The notes under the pieces were generated by a model. The model was not told the DNA's origin and ran no database searches. It saw only the letters and a program-made list of their open reading frames with translations. From the NCBI GenBank assembly GCA_037179385.1, contig CM074179.1, positions 68,839,806 to 68,903,805 of the forward strand: a stretch of DNA of 64,000 nt. The letters run 5' to 3'. The stretch is from Holothuria scabra (taxonomy: Eukaryota > Echinodermata > Holothuroidea > Aspidochirotida > Holothuriidae). Positions 1 through 11,694 of this stretch are shown here, piece after piece (the first letter of the stretch is position 1; each line of letters begins with the position of its first letter). Both the position numbers and the translations under genes were made by a program.

Positions 1-1483
1 CTTTTACAAACTTATCGCCTCCCTGAGAGCCCTGAGTTGTGAAGACTGTGCGTCTACTTCCGCTGCCAAATTGCTTTGGCCTTTCTAGAGGTTTTGTTCC
101 CTCCTTTGGTATTCTTCTTATATTTTTCCCATAGATGTTACTACATATTTTACTATGCTCCTCAAGAAATTCAGTCATGTTCTTGAAATTTGGGACACCT
201 TTCTTTTCTATAATTCCCTGAGCACGTTTTGCCCACTGTGCCTGCATATGGACAGGCATTAACCGCTGCACTTTCAGCAGGTTGTCACTTGAATTAAGAT
301 CCGCAGTGTACCCCATTTGGGTCAAGGTAATTTCACACTTTCGCATTTTTCGTGCCAACTCAACCAGCCCTACACCATCATTTGGCTTTAGCTGAGGCCG
401 ATCCAGAATTTCACTTATAAGGGCGTGCACTACTGTATGAGGCTGGCCGTACTGATCTGCTAGTATTTCTCTGGCCTTCTGATAACCAGACTTAGGGTCC
501 ATGAGGACGCAACACTCGATACTCTCTCTAGCCTTTCCCACACACAACTGCATTAAATACATTAATCTCACCCTATCATCTGTTAACTTATTTGCAACGT
601 TAATGTCAAAATTGTGGATAAAATTCCAATACTCTGTGGGGCTACCACTATAATATTGAATTTCAGGCTTTGGCATATTAACTGAAGTATTTAAGGCATG
701 AAACAGTGTTGTTATGTCATGCAGGTTACCTTCACTACTACCTGTAGGTGTCTGCTGGAGATGGCTTTGTTGCCATGTTGGTGCTTCTGGGTTTAGCTTA
801 GACTTGCCAGGCAGCTCGCAACTATCTTTAACTGGTTCAGTAACCTGATCCCTAACTATTGGAGTTTCAGTAGCTACTTTCACATGGTCTCCATTAACTG
901 ACTGGTTTTCTTGCCACACTTCCAACTCTGCTTCAGCCTCTGCTATTTCTCTTTCAACTTCTATCTTTGCCATTTGCTGTTCAATTTTTTGCCTTTCTTC
1001 CTCTAAAGCTATTCTCTTCTCTAAGTGTTCTTGCTTCAGTTTTGCTAACGCTCTTTTTGCTCTTGCTTCTTTAACCCTCACAGATGACACCGAACTTGCA
1101 TGGCTCCTTAAACTCTCTTGGGCTACCGATCTGTTATCCTTTGCAGCACCTTGTATTGGATCATCATTACTCTCCAACTGCGCAATGTTGAGCCACTCAT
1201 TTATTCGCTGATCAAACTCATCTTTGTTGGTTTTGTTTTTCTCAAATTGCACCAGAGCTGTGTTTGCTTCTTCACCGTCAAGACAGGAATGCCATTCATT
1301 GAATCGTGTGTTGTAGTTGTCATACGTTTCTTGTAGCTGTTCATATTTCTTTACAACCTGCTCTCGGTTGCTTTGGTCTTGCATCAAGACCTCTAATTCT
1401 TTGTACTTCTTCGTTAGAGAGCCAGCATAGCCATCACATGACTTCTTTAAGTAGCTGACAGTTGGTTCTCTTCCAACATCCAT
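1..1483 (-). CDS. BEL/Pao-type retrotransposon Gag(-Pol), N-terminal part, truncated by the window edge
   Basis: Reading the minus strand from the ATG at 1483-1481, the frame stays open for 494 codons to base 1 with no stop. The product starts MDVGREPTVSYLKK. Residues about 30-100 are a charged helical segment. A long coiled coil follows at about 135-185 (rich in A, K, E, R and Q). A globular part with YYSGSPTEYWNFI, LMYLMQLCVGKAR and YQKAREILADQYGQP lies at about 265-345. That last part is the pattern of the DUF1759 Gag domain of BEL/Pao retroelements (known family feature). Gag would form the particle, and protease and Pol would lie to the left, outside the window. The frame is intact, so the element may be fairly young. 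The start was chosen because it is the first ATG after the putative LTR and leader. Homology is judged by eye only. Confidence 0.82.
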   Translation of the reverse strand, partial: MDVGREPTVSYLKKSCDGYAGSLTKKYKELEVLMQDQSNREQVVKKYEQLQETYDNYNTRFNEWHSCLDGEEANTALVQFEKNKTNKDEFDQRINEWLNIAQLESNDDPIQGAAKDNRSVAQESLRSHASSVSSVRVKEARAKRALAKLKQEHLEKRIALEEERQKIEQQMAKIEVEREIAEAEAELEVWQENQSVNGDHVKVATETPIVRDQVTEPVKDSCELPGKSKLNPEAPTWQQSHLQQTPTGSSEGNLHDITTLFHALNTSVNMPKPEIQYYSGSPTEYWNFIHNFDINVANKLTDDRVRLMYLMQLCVGKARESIECCVLMDPKSGYQKAREILADQYGQPHTVVHALISEILDRPQLKPNDGVGLVELARKMRKCEITLTQMGYTADLNSSDNLLKVQRLMPVHMQAQWAKRAQGIIEKKGVPNFKNMTEFLEEHSKICSNIYGKNIRRIPKEGTKPLERPKQFGSGSRRTVFTTQGSQGGDKFVK

Positions 1484-1528
1484 CGTTGTTTCTTGATCAC
1501 AGACTTTGGGATTGTTGTGAACTTTTTA

Positions 1529-2371
1529 TGTAGACTTACTACATAATGAAGATGAATGATCGAGTCGAGGATATAGGTATATGGAACGCACAACGTATTT
1601 ATTTCCTTTCTCTTTAACATCGGCCCTTGGCCTTGGCTGCACTTTACAACTTATAGCCTTCATGAGACTACAGTACAAACTTGTGCCCTTCCATGTGCAC
1701 ATGTGCTATCCAAGTAGCTAGTAATGCAACGTAATTAGGCCTATCCTGTTGTGTCCTGTTGACACTGTTGTGTGTCCTACTGACACTGTCCTGTTGTATT
1801 GTTGTGGTTCACTGAAAGAAATAAAGAATAATATAGCCTAAATCAATGTGTGAATTAACGAGTCTTTCTTTACATAAATTGCTGTATGACTATGACAATC
1901 ATTTACTATTGTTCTTAGAACAACACTATAGCCTAGCCTGGGTAAACAGCCCCTTTGATGGGTGTAGTACGATAAAACCCCTTGAGCAGAATGGTATGTC
2001 CCCCAGACCCTCACTCAGTAACAATGGTAGGAGAGGTCCACCTAATGTTACATTCATCTGCCTTTAGAGAATTCTAATTCACATAAAATGCGGCATGCTT
2101 CATTCTTAACAAGTAATCACCCCCTAAAAGCACAGTTACAGGACTAATACATGAATAATTCTCTTTGCATCGTAATTATGTTCTTACCAACATTTTCCAA
2201 CCCTCGAAACAACCCGTCAAACGCTCCTCGTGAGCACACAACAACTTCACGACAGCCAAGTTGAAGTACAGCAAGAGCTCAAACTTTCAGCTAGCTGCCC
2301 ATTGCATCCAGCTAAACTAATGGTACAAAATACTAATAGAGGGCGCTTTACAAGCTATGCACGCCGCTACA
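1529..2371 (-). repeat. Putative 5' LTR of the BEL/Pao element
   Basis: On the minus strand the segment begins TGTAGCGGCGTGCATAG at 2371 and ends ...AGTCTACA at 1529, giving TGTAG/CTACA terminal inverted bases and TG...CA ends. It stops 45 bp before the Gag ATG, as expected for an LTR followed by a primer-binding site and leader. A TGTAGCGGC start is familiar in BEL-type LTRs. The second LTR is outside the window, so the boundaries cannot be confirmed. The 1740-1810 part carries short GTCCTGTTGACACTGTTG-like direct repeats. No canonical TGG primer-binding site is obvious. Confidence 0.5.
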
Positions 2372-2826
2372 GGTAGGAAACTGGGCCGTAAAACTACATC
2401 TAACGAACTAGAACTGCATTTGCTTGCAAATACGCAGAATTGTAGTGCGTGTTAGAGATGTCTTTTCAGTTAGTACAGTAGCCCAGTTTTTATTTGAACT
2501 TTAGGATTTGTTCATGGCGGGAAGAGGGGATGTTGTTTCTTTTTGGCCACTCCTCTCAACCCTATTTCTTGATAGTACAAAGATGGACCACTTGTCTCCC
2601 AGCTCCTTGGCTGGACGCATAAAGAAATCATAGAAGAGTAACCAATGATGGAGTAAATCCGGACCTTCTATGCTAATAGTCAGTCACTAGCTTTATTTTG
2701 AAGCATATTTGCCAACAATGAAGCAAGTGCTGAGTAGTCCTTGAACAAGACCGTGTACTGCGCTTAACGGTAGGACCTACTCCGTATATAGTCTAGTGTG
2801 GAGTAAAATGAAGTGGACGAAGCATG
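2372..2826. other. Unassigned non-coding stretch
   Basis: No reading frame, RNA gene or repeat boundary was recognised between the BEL LTR and the MITE. Confidence 0.5.
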
Positions 2827-3251
2827 AGCCGTGTTCCCATTTGATCCAGGGAGGTGGATCTTGATCTACCGAGGTGGATCAACATCAGTTACCTTGATCG
2901 AGATCCGCGTTCCCATTTGAGTGAGCGCGGTAGATCAAACGTGTTTTATGAATACATTGCGCAAGCGCGAAAAGGTCACCAATGTTTACAAGTCGGCCTG
3001 CCATGCATTTCTTATCGATGTATCACAAAAACATACTTGAGTGTAACCGGAGATCCAGGGTCACTTGATCTACCGATGTGTTCCCATTACAAACTTTGAT
3101 CCAGCGCGGTGGATCTGATCTACCCCGAACGGTCGATCAAAATCGGTGGATCTTGATCTTGAGTGAGTGTTGTTGATCTGCGTTCCCATTAGTGTTTTAT
3201 CCACCTCGGTAGATCAAGATCCACCTCCCTGGATCAAATGGGAACACGGCT
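2827..3251. mobile_element. MITE with perfect 53-bp terminal inverted repeats, GATC-rich
   Basis: Bases 2827-2879 (starting AGCCGTGTTCCCATTTGATC) are the exact reverse complement of 3199-3251. The 425-bp interior repeats two short motifs in both orientations: GTTCCCATT (five times counting both strands) and GATC-containing steps such as GGTGGATCTTGATCTACC (about 19 GATC in total). Repeated subterminal motifs are typical transposase-binding arrays of non-autonomous DNA transposons. No transposase is encoded. No target-site duplication is clear (flanks GCATG and ATAGT), so the superfamily is not assigned. The perfect TIRs argue for a recent insertion. Confidence 0.85.
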
Positions 3252-5748
3252 ATAGTCCCGTTCAAGGACTCGTGCTGAGTAGCCTGCTTAGCCATACGTT
3301 ATGCTCTGTTGTGTTGTTTACTCCTGCCTGAAATGGTTTTATCGGTTCTCGACTCCTCTTTCACCGTTCTTTATGTTAAATAATGACGCCCTCTCACGCT
3401 CTCTGACTGCACCGCTGCATGCATATGACAACTGACTCGTGGAAGGCCGAATAACTGTTGACGCTGTGTGTTTTAACATCCGTGTTTCGTTAATTCGCAA
3501 TGCATGCTACATGCATGCTGTCAAAACGTTTCGGTCAGACTGCTGTCAAAATAGCTTCTGCTTTTACCACTGAAATAAAGCATGATAATAGAACTACAGC
3601 ACAAGCAGTAAAGCCAATTCGTTCCGTACAGGGAATTGGCAATACCCTGCTCCGTAGTAGCTAGATGAAGATACTGTACAATAACGTCTTGATACTGTTC
3701 AACGATAGTGTACGCAATGGCGCCGTGTTACGTATACCAATTTGGAAGCAGCGATTGATTCTCCAGGCTTATCACTTCAGTGTGAAAAGGCCGAACCACA
3801 TTACATCGCGTTTTCTGGAAATTTATCCGCAATGCTCTTTCATGAAGTTAACTCCTTAAATCAGCCTTGTAAGTGTAGTATTTGCTTTTCTGAAGTTGAT
3901 TTTTGTTTAAAGACGGCCACAGATTGCACTTACTGCTATTGTTAAAGGGTAGAGCATGGATATTTGTACGAACTAAGTTACGGTACGCGCAGGGAATTGA
4001 GTTGTGGGCCATAACAGGCTTCACAAAAGAAATTGTCAGTCGGCCAGTACAGTAAATGCCAATATTGTAGTGCGGCGCACTACAATAACTAACTAACTAA
4101 CTTGGACGCGCTCCAGTGATCGGCTTTCATATCGCCAACGGTCTGTGTCGCGCAGTCAACATATGTGGCGATTGCGGGTGAATGCTGTGCTAGCTTCGGA
4201 AAGTAAGGTGAGGTCGAATGGGAGATGGAATGCAAGGTTGGGTTGCATGCTTATTGTGCTAGCAAGCTGTAAACTGAGCGATACAACTGCAAGAAACCTG
4301 CACTGCCGATCTAACTTAGCCCATACTTAGCCGTTGCATGGTCCCTGAACATTGCCAGTTGGTTGGTTATTAAAGGTAAGCTGACCTCTGATGGCACAAT
4401 GACCTGAATTACAGCACACCGCTAACCTAGACTGGGAGTTGCCTTTAGAGGCAATTCCCTGCTTGGAGTATTAACCTTAGTCTAGGCCTAGGCCCGCTGA
4501 AAGGTTACATTGTAAGAGTACCAGTTTAGGTACACCGAAGACAATGCGGTACATATAGGCTACTAGGGTTGTCGCACTAAAAATACGACTACACGAAAAA
4601 TATCAAACTTCAAGAATTTGACTGGTTCACATTGTTAAGTACCCTTTTCTAAGCAACCATGCCAAATTTTATCAAAATCCGACCAGTACTTTTCAAAATA
4701 TAGCCGATTTTATGTCTCCATAATCCTTACGATTTCTCCAAATCGCCGTATGCTTAAGTGTTACGATCTGCCTGCAAAAGTTGGTCAAAAACAACATCGT
4801 AACTGCTCACTCAGACGCTTTGATTATTCATCACTGTGTTATGTACACCAGATGTGCCGGCGTGAATATGCAACGTTACTGGGCAAGACACTCAGTGATC
4901 ACGCGTCCGTGTCATGATAGCTTGCGTTCTGTGTACGTAACATGCATTAACCAGTGGCACATAGCCTGCTTACACACAGTCTATGCTATAGCAATCCTTA
5001 CACGTGCTTACGCACACGTACACAAGTACGTAATTTACTAACCATACTTCGGTTTTGCACGTACAGGTATATACAATGCAGTACTGTATGTAAGCATATT
5101 GGCGGGAAATCCCTTGTTGCTAAGCTGGACAATGGGCTCTTACATAAACATATCAATGTCGGCTCAGTACAAAAGATGTTTCATTAAAATCGACGTTTCT
5201 TCGGAAATGGAAAGATCATAAAAAATGCTACAAAGTGATACCTGGAAGCAATTGTGGATTTTTCTGGAACCCATTGTAATCATGTCACCAATGTTTTAAG
5301 CCCAAAAATGGTAAAGAAATATTATTTTTGGCGATTGCTTCCCTCCATTATAATGTAAAGTTCCTTTTCTTCTTTCTAACGATATATGGGTTGTAGGGGT
5401 CAAAGGTTCAGCCCCAATGCACGATCAAGTCAAAGATGGCTGTGTGTGGCATTTTATGTGTGACCAAAACACACTTTTGACTATCACCGTTGCAACGATG
5501 CTTCAAAGGGATTGTTAGAAACTGTAACATATTTTTTCTTTTTTTGTTTTAAAGCTTATTTGGTGAAATATTATAGTAGAATTATGTCTTTGGTGTACTA
5601 ATTTTACAGTGTAGGCAAAATTTCGACAATTTGGGGTGTCGTAAATTCAGTTTTTAAACACACTGTTTTAGTGACTTCGTGTTTGGGTGTGAGTACAGTA
5701 GTTCCGCGAGAATTTTGGAGAAAAATTCTGTGTGCGTGCGACAAAGCA
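3252..5748. other. Gene-free stretch
   Basis: No convincing exon. Small features only: an (AACT)4-like run near 4087-4102, an 8-bp inverted repeat GCCAATTC/GAATTGGC at 3612-3639, and a short hairpin around 4434-4459. The short open frames here lack conserved-looking composition. Confidence 0.5.
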
Positions 5749-5876
5749 TTAAAGGCCCAGTTCTCTCACCCCAAACATTACCAATTCTCCTAACCTTATT
5801 TCAGCCCCTCCCACAGTTTTCTGGAATTCGCCCTTATCCAGTCACAATCTCAGTTTATTGCTTCAGGGTGAGTATA
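5749..5876 (+). mobile_element. Fragment of TTAA-flanked MITE family A
   Basis: Starts with TTAAAGGCCCAG followed by CTCACCCCAAAC. It aligns by eye along its length with the left end of the complete copy at 30802-31106; both share CCAATTCTCC, AGCCCCTCCCACA and TAGTTTATTGCTTCA-like blocks. The right half is missing. The same family is seen at 9593-9745 and 17893-18240. Confidence 0.65.
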
Positions 5877-6114
5877 GAAAAGCTCTAGCCTAGACTATAT
5901 GTAGCTATAGGCCTAGACAAATCTGATTAGCACTTGCTTTTAGTGACTGAACAGCCATTAGTGGGGTCCATCAGCCTTGAATCGCCTTTATATATCGTCT
6001 ACATGAGTTTCAAACCCCCATATTCAGTGAAATTGAAGGAATTAAGATACAATGTAGTCTACAACTATCCATGATAGAGATAAGCAAGGGAATCGAAAGA
6101 TTAAAGGTGATAAG

Positions 6115-6423
6115 TTGAAGGTTCCAAAAAATGTTAAACCTAAAGCCTTTTACAGATTAGGAAAGAAGGAAAGTAACGAAGTCAGTGGGCCCAGGTGGGC
6201 CCGACCTAGGCCTGTAAAGTTAATCTTTCCTCATGATTGGGAAAAGCAGGAGCAGTTGAACCGATTTATTGATTGTAAGAAACAAAGTCATGATAATTTA
6301 GGTAATGTGCGTATTGGTAATGATCAAACAAAATGGGAGCAGTTGGAATATAAAAGGTTAAAAGAGGAGATTTTAAGGAGGACGCAAAATGGTGTCCGGA
6401 AAGGGCCTGGGGGAGAGGCCTAG
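6115..6423 (+). pseudogene. C-terminal remnant of LINE ORF1
   Basis: An open segment whose product contains RPRPVKLIFPHDWEKQEQLN and, near its end, EQLEYKRLKEEILRRTQNG. This pattern (basic strand, then a lysine/arginine helix) resembles the C-terminal end of ORF1 nucleic-acid-binding proteins of CR1/L2 LINEs. It lies directly upstream of the ORF2 endonuclease, which supports the assignment. The N-terminal half is absent or unreadable, and the apparent start is not the native start. Confidence 0.55.
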
Positions 6424-6481
6424 GCCTAGATCTGGTATTGATGATGTAAGCTCTGGAAATGTAAATAGTGTAAATAGATTG

Positions 6482-9421
6482 AAACTTTTGTATACAAATT
6501 GTGACTCTCTCCCAAACAAACTGGAGGAGTTAAAAGTTTAAATTGAGGAGTTAAAGCCACATATTGTTGCTTTAACTGAGTGTATTCCAAAAAATGTTCA
6601 AAGAATCTCAGCAGCAAGAGATGAACTTATTTTTAGTTTGCAAATTGAGGGTTATGAGTTATATCATAACCGGTCAAGTGTAGGAAGAGGAGTGGCACTT
6701 TATGTGGATAATAATATTAAATCTTCAGCTGTTCATACCTCCTTTTCTTTGGAGGCTTTGTTGGTAGAGGTGAATATGGGACAAGGTAGTCCCCTATGTG
6801 TTGGTTGTATATACAGGAGCCCCTCTAGCTCTGATGAGAATGACATTTTGTTAAATGAATCCATGAAGGAATGGACAAATAGAAGATTTAGAGATTGTTT
6901 AATAGTGGGTGATTTTAATTTTAAAGATATTGATTGGGGCACTGAAACTGCCTCAAATATTAGGGCCAATCGTTTTCTCTCCTCGGTGAAAGACAATTTT
7001 TTATATCAACATCAGAGGAGTGAGACAAGGCATAGATACGGCCAGGTTTCATCCTTATTAGATCTTGTTTTTACCCAAGATCCTGATATTGTGTTGTCTG
7101 TATCTCAGTTTCCTGGACTAGGTAACAGTGATCATGACATTTTATTAGTAGAAACTTGTGGGCAGTCAGTGACTGAAATTCATCAGACTTCTAAATTCTT
7201 GTATAATAAGGGTGACTATCAGGAACTGAGGAAGTCTTTGGCTCTAAACTGGGAGTCTGAACTTAAAGACAAGTCTGTCGAGGAATCGTGGGCTATCTTT
7301 AAAGGACATCTTTTAGCTGTAATTAATGTCAATATTCCTAAGGATACTAATAGTGATACAGGGATTAACCATAGAAAGAAACCTGTTTGGATGACAGGGG
7401 GGGCTATTGCTAAAGTTAAAGCAAAGAGGATACTAATAGTGATACAGGGATTAACCATAGAAAGAAACCTGTTTGGATGACAGGGGGGGCTATTGCTAAA
7501 GTTAAAGCAAAGAGGAAAGCCTGGAGGAATTACTTAAAAACTCAAAGTATGAATGATTATAAGATTTATGCGAAGCTACGGAATCAGGCTAGATGGGAAA
7601 CAAGGAGGGCCAATAGTCAGTTTGAGAAAAAAATTGCAACTGAAGTTAAGCAAAATCCAAAGGCCTTCTGGAACTATACTCGTAGAAAAACAACAATTCG
7701 TCAGCCAGTTCAGGATTTAGTAGTGGGGGGCGTTGTTGAGGGTAACAAAATTACAAGTGCTAAGGGCAAAGCTGATGCCTTGAACTCTTTTTTTTGTAGT
7801 GTCTTCACTAAGGAGGATTTGTCTTGTATCCCTTGTTTGGACTGTTCTAGAGGTGACTATCTTTTGGATAATGTGGAGATTTCTGTGGATGGAGTTCTAG
7901 GTAAACTTAAAAATTTAAATGTAAATAAACCTCAAGGACCTGATCAGATCCATCCTAGAGTTCTTTTTGAAGCTCGTGATGAAATAGTGGCAGCCTTCGT
8001 GATTATTTTTCGGAGGACTCTTAGTCATCACACCTTGCCTAGTGATTGGAAATCTGCTCATGTTACCCCCTTATTTAAGAAGGGTTTCAGATCTCTGCCT
8101 GCAAATTATCGACCGGTTAGCCTCACCTCTGTGGTGTGCAAAATTTGTGAGTCGCTTTTAAAAGATAGTATTATGAAGTATATGATGAGTAGTGATTTAC
8201 TGCCAATAAATTGGCATTTACTGCCAATTTGTTTCAGGTAGATCTTGTGTTTCACAACTTGTGGATGTATTTGATGATTGGATGAAAGCTTGGGATGCAG
8301 GCAATACTGATTTTATGAAGGCTTTTGACAAGGTACTGTACCACATGAAAGGTTGTTTGTGAAATTAAAGTCTTATGGTATTAAGGGTGATGTGTTGGAA
8401 TGGATAAGGCAATTTCTGATGAATCGTAGACAGAGGGTTTGTGTGGAAGGAAATTTTTCTGACAGGGCAGATATTGCAAGTGGTATCCCTCAAGGTAGTG
8501 TGCTTGGGCCAGTTTTATTTCTTGTACTGTATATATTAACGATTTGCCAAGTTGTGTTACGGATTGTAGAGTGCAAATTTTTGCTGACGATACTAAACTG
8601 TATAAGGAAATCCAATCGGAGAGTGATTGTAGTGTTCTTCAGAGTAATGTTGAGAATATCTACAGTATGAGTGGTCGAGGAAATGGCAACTTTGCTTTCA
8701 TCCTGATAAGTGTCATGTTTTGAGAATTGGTGGCTCTCATCCTGAGTTTTGTTATGGTATGTTAGATAACGGAGGCAAGCGCCATAGTCTAGAAGTTGTG
8801 ACTTCAGAGAAAGATCTTGGAGTTATTGTCGATAGTCATCTTGTATTCAGGGAGCATGTTGCTCAGATTGTCACAAAAGCAAACTTTATTCTTGGTGTAA
8901 TTAGGAGGTCCTTTAGGTTTTTGGATAGAGCAACAATAATGCTTTTGTATAAAGCTCTAGTAAGACCTGTTTTGGAATATGGATTACCTGCTTGGTCACC
9001 TTTTTACACATGTGAAGTAGAGGCTATTGAATCTGTGCAACGTAGAGCAACTAAGTTAGTGCCTGGATTATGTGAGTTACCATATGAGGAGAGACTTAGA
9101 AATTTGAATTTGTTTTCACTTACTCACAGGCGTCTGAAAGGTGACATGTTTTTCATGTATAAGTATTTCCATGGACTGATTACTACTGACCACAGGCTGT
9201 TTGAATTAGTACCAGTACATTCTGTACAAGAGGGCATACATATAAGATTGTTAAATCCAGGTTTAAAACTTTATTGCGGCAAAAGTTCTTTTCAGCGTTC
9301 AATTGATCATTGGAATACGTTACCAGATGATGTAGTAACCTCTAAAACTTTAGATATATTTAAAGGTAGATTGGATACTTATTGGAAGAAATTGCCTGGA
9401 TTGTTTAATTATAAGTATTAA
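6482..9421 (+). pseudogene. LINE ORF2 remnant: APE endonuclease plus reverse transcriptase, several frame breaks
   Basis: ORF2 would encode the nicking endonuclease and reverse transcriptase for target-primed insertion. The endonuclease begins near 6482 (KLLYTNCDSLPNKLEEL). It has a stop at 6539-6541, then GRGVALYVDN, VGDFNFKDIDWG and LGNSDHDILL (catalytic GDFN and SDH motifs) to about 7340. RT motifs follow: NYRPVSLTS (about 8105), DFMKAFDKV (about 8311), GIPQGSVLGPVLF (about 8480) and the catalytic FADDTKLYK (about 8578, in a shifted frame). The C-terminal region is open at 8720-9421, with VQRRATKLVPGL and YEERLRNLNLFSL. Frame breaks are the 86-bp duplication at 7343-7514, a ~20-bp duplication of TTTACTGCCAAT near 8195-8235, and at least two indels around 8310-8700. 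It is not functional. Confidence 0.85.
7343..7514 (+). repeat. 86-bp tandem duplication inside LINE ORF2
   Basis: Bases 7343-7428 (starting GATACTAATAGTGATACAGG) recur at 7429-7514. Because 86 is not a multiple of three, the duplication itself explains the switch of reading frame between the endonuclease segment and the following RT segment. The two copies look essentially identical by eye, so it is a late event in this copy. Confidence 0.9.
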
Positions 9422-9592
9422 TTTCTAAGCAGTGCTTACTGTCACTATATGGACTGGTTTTCCTTTCTTTTGGAGCGATGAATTGGCCTTTGGCAATCAA
9501 CATCGAAGTTGATGTGATGTGATGTGATGGAGCCGACCCCAGTTACGGCAGACTGAAATCAGACCATCACTTGCTCTCCGGATTCTTCTATA

Positions 9593-9745
9593 ACCAAAAC
9601 ACTCTCAATACAGGTTATGCTGTGTAATAGAAGCTTTGGTAATCTGCATTGTTTGAATTAACAGTCAATCAAAAAGCTGGGCCAATGGAGAGTTTCTGTA
9701 CCCCCTACAAGAAGTGTAGTTTGGGGTGAGAGGATTGGCCCTTAA
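9593..9745 (-). mobile_element. Fragment of TTAA-flanked MITE family A
   Basis: Matches the right half of the 30802-31106 copy: CACTCTCAATACAGG, GCATTGTTTGAAT and AGTTTGGGGTGAGAGGATTGG, and it ends GGCCCTTAA at 9745. The left half is missing, possibly removed or overwritten by the LINE whose 3' end is at about 9530. Confidence 0.65.
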
Positions 9746-11175
9746 GGAAAGGTTGGAAACTTTAGCGGTCCAGTTCTTTACAAAACTATTTAGGCTAGCC
9801 CATGCCCTAACTGGAAAAGTTTACAAGGATGTCTCATTAATTTGAAGATAAGTACTAGTAGTCTACAATTGATGTTATACATACTTAGGCCTTCCCTTGC
9901 TGTCTTTTAAGATTTTCAAGAAATTTTCTCCCATCAGGGCATTTTTGTTGAAATGAGATTATTCTTATAATTTTGTATGTTAGAGTTGACCTCCTACAGT
10001 ACATCAGGATATGCCAACAAATGAATTTTTTTTCATCCCAGCCTCAACAAGAAGGATGGATGGTTCAGTGTGCGAATGCGTGATTGTTTCTCCATGACAT
10101 TGGCACCTGCACAAAGTTTCAGATTTTTGCTTTGCATGAAAGAGAAACCTAAGCACTCATGATGGCATGTGTGTGTGTATGTAGTATGTGTGCTTGTTTT
10201 GTATTCAAACAGAAGACCAAAACAATGGATTTTATGTCCTCTGGTGCCAGTCTGCATTTGATGCACTCCAACAAGAAGACCTTCGGCGTGAGCACCCACT
10301 CCTTCTTGGCGAAGTGGCAGGCAAGACGTAATCCTGGTGTGCGGGTTACAGTACATCCAATCGTATGATAAATGTACAGTACACTATGCTATACAGTACT
10401 TGTTTTGCCAATGAATGGTGTATGCATTACTTACATGCATAAAAGAATGTACAATCCCACACGGATTGCTACTTACTGTGTGTGTACCATATACTTGTAC
10501 ATGCATTGCCAATGTAGGATGACCATGTATAGTGGTGGGCATATGAATGGAGCTTGTAATTTTTGCAAACCTGATATACAGAATGAGATATTCCAAACCC
10601 TTTTCTTGTTTACATTTTCAAAATTTGTAGCATTACTGACGGATATATTGCTACCGGCAGTTCATATACAGTACTCCGATCCAGAAATTAGTGAGAGAAA
10701 GCTTAATTTGACTCAAAATTTTCATTGATGTCAGTCATGAATAGCCCCCGATAGTGGCGTATTTGCCGTATGTGTAGTATGCGGCTATTTTCACTGACTT
10801 TGTACAGTTACACACTGATACCTACATAGCCAGCTAGTTCTTGCTGCCTATCAAAAGGGAACTACGGACGTGTTAAGCAACTGAGCCTGCTCTCCCGGAG
10901 AGGCATTTGTGAGTCTGCCATATAGTATAGTGCAAAACTTGTTTCACTTGTTGACCTATCCTGCCTAAGAAACATGGAAAGTTTGGTCAAGTGACAGTTA
11001 CTAACATAGTAAAATAACCAAATTACATAGGTTGTGCACTCAGCACACTATACTCAAGTAACTACATTGTATGGAGTAGTACTTCAGGGCAGTGTACACC
11101 ATAGCAAGGTAATTGTCGTTGTTTTGGGGAGTATGTTTTCAATTGTGAAATATACATGTAGCTAGAAAAATTTTG
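9746..11175. other. Gene-free, probably intronic or intergenic
   Basis: Only short, low-information frames and scattered TG/AC-rich patches (for example around 10160-10190). No exon with conserved domain features was recognised. Confidence 0.45.
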
Positions 11176-11694
11176 AATATTATTATTATTTAACGTTTTG
11201 AGAGTCAGGAAGCCATTTGGCTCATCGAGGACCCTATGCCATAGTGAGCGTGGATGAACACTGGCGAACTTCGCCTTCTCTTTTCGACTAGTGCTCAGAG
11301 GTGACAAGGCAGGCGTGTACTAATCGCTCCCAATCCTGCTCCCGGGACCACCATTTAACGTCCCCATCTGATGGACATGAGCGTATGCCCAGTCTTTAGC
11401 CACTTTCCCAAAGGCTGGGTGGGGGTGGAGGTTACTTGCTCTGCACCACTGCTCAACAGCAGAACTGAGCAAGTGAACAACTTCCTGAATCGGACAACTT
11501 CCTGAAACGGACAACTAAATACCCAATTTTGTAATTCACCAATTTTTAAACCCCCTCAGCATCACTGTGAACAGCTATGCTGAACAAGTTTTTTTTTAAA
11601 CCCCAGAAAATTTCCAAGTGGTTCCACCGGGATTTGATCCGGGGACCTTCAGCATGCAAGGCAGTACACTCAAACCACGGAGCCAACTCCACCC
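11176..11694 (-). mobile_element. Probable tRNA-derived SINE (tRNA-Ala-like head, (AAT)n tail)
   Basis: Reading the minus strand from 11694: a tRNA-like head with an A-box-like TTGGCTCCGTGG, an anticodon-loop-like CCTTGCATGC and a B-box-like GGATCAAATCCCGG, most like tRNA-Ala(UGC). An A-run lies near 11600-11589. Then comes a middle part with CAGATGGGGACGTTAAATGG, a motif I recognise as recurrent in invertebrate interspersed repeats. The sequence ends CAAAACGTTAAATAATAAT near 11176. A tRNA head plus a short-repeat tail is the standard architecture of LINE-mobilised SINEs. The A-run could mean that two SINEs are joined here. The unit boundaries are inferred. Confidence 0.5.

Larger units (their letters stand above)
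6060..9530 (+). mobile_element. Degenerate CR1/L2-group non-LTR retrotransposon (LINE)
   Basis: A near full-length but broken LINE in plus orientation: the C-terminal part of ORF1, then an ORF2 with an APE-type endonuclease, reverse transcriptase and C-terminal region, then a 3' end with TGATG-type short tandem units at about 9511-9530. The domain order and the C-terminal block RRATKLVPGL...LPYEERLRNL are those of CR1/L2/Rex-type LINEs. The 5' end is not defined. Stops, a frameshifting duplication and small insertions make it inactive. Confidence 0.85.
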
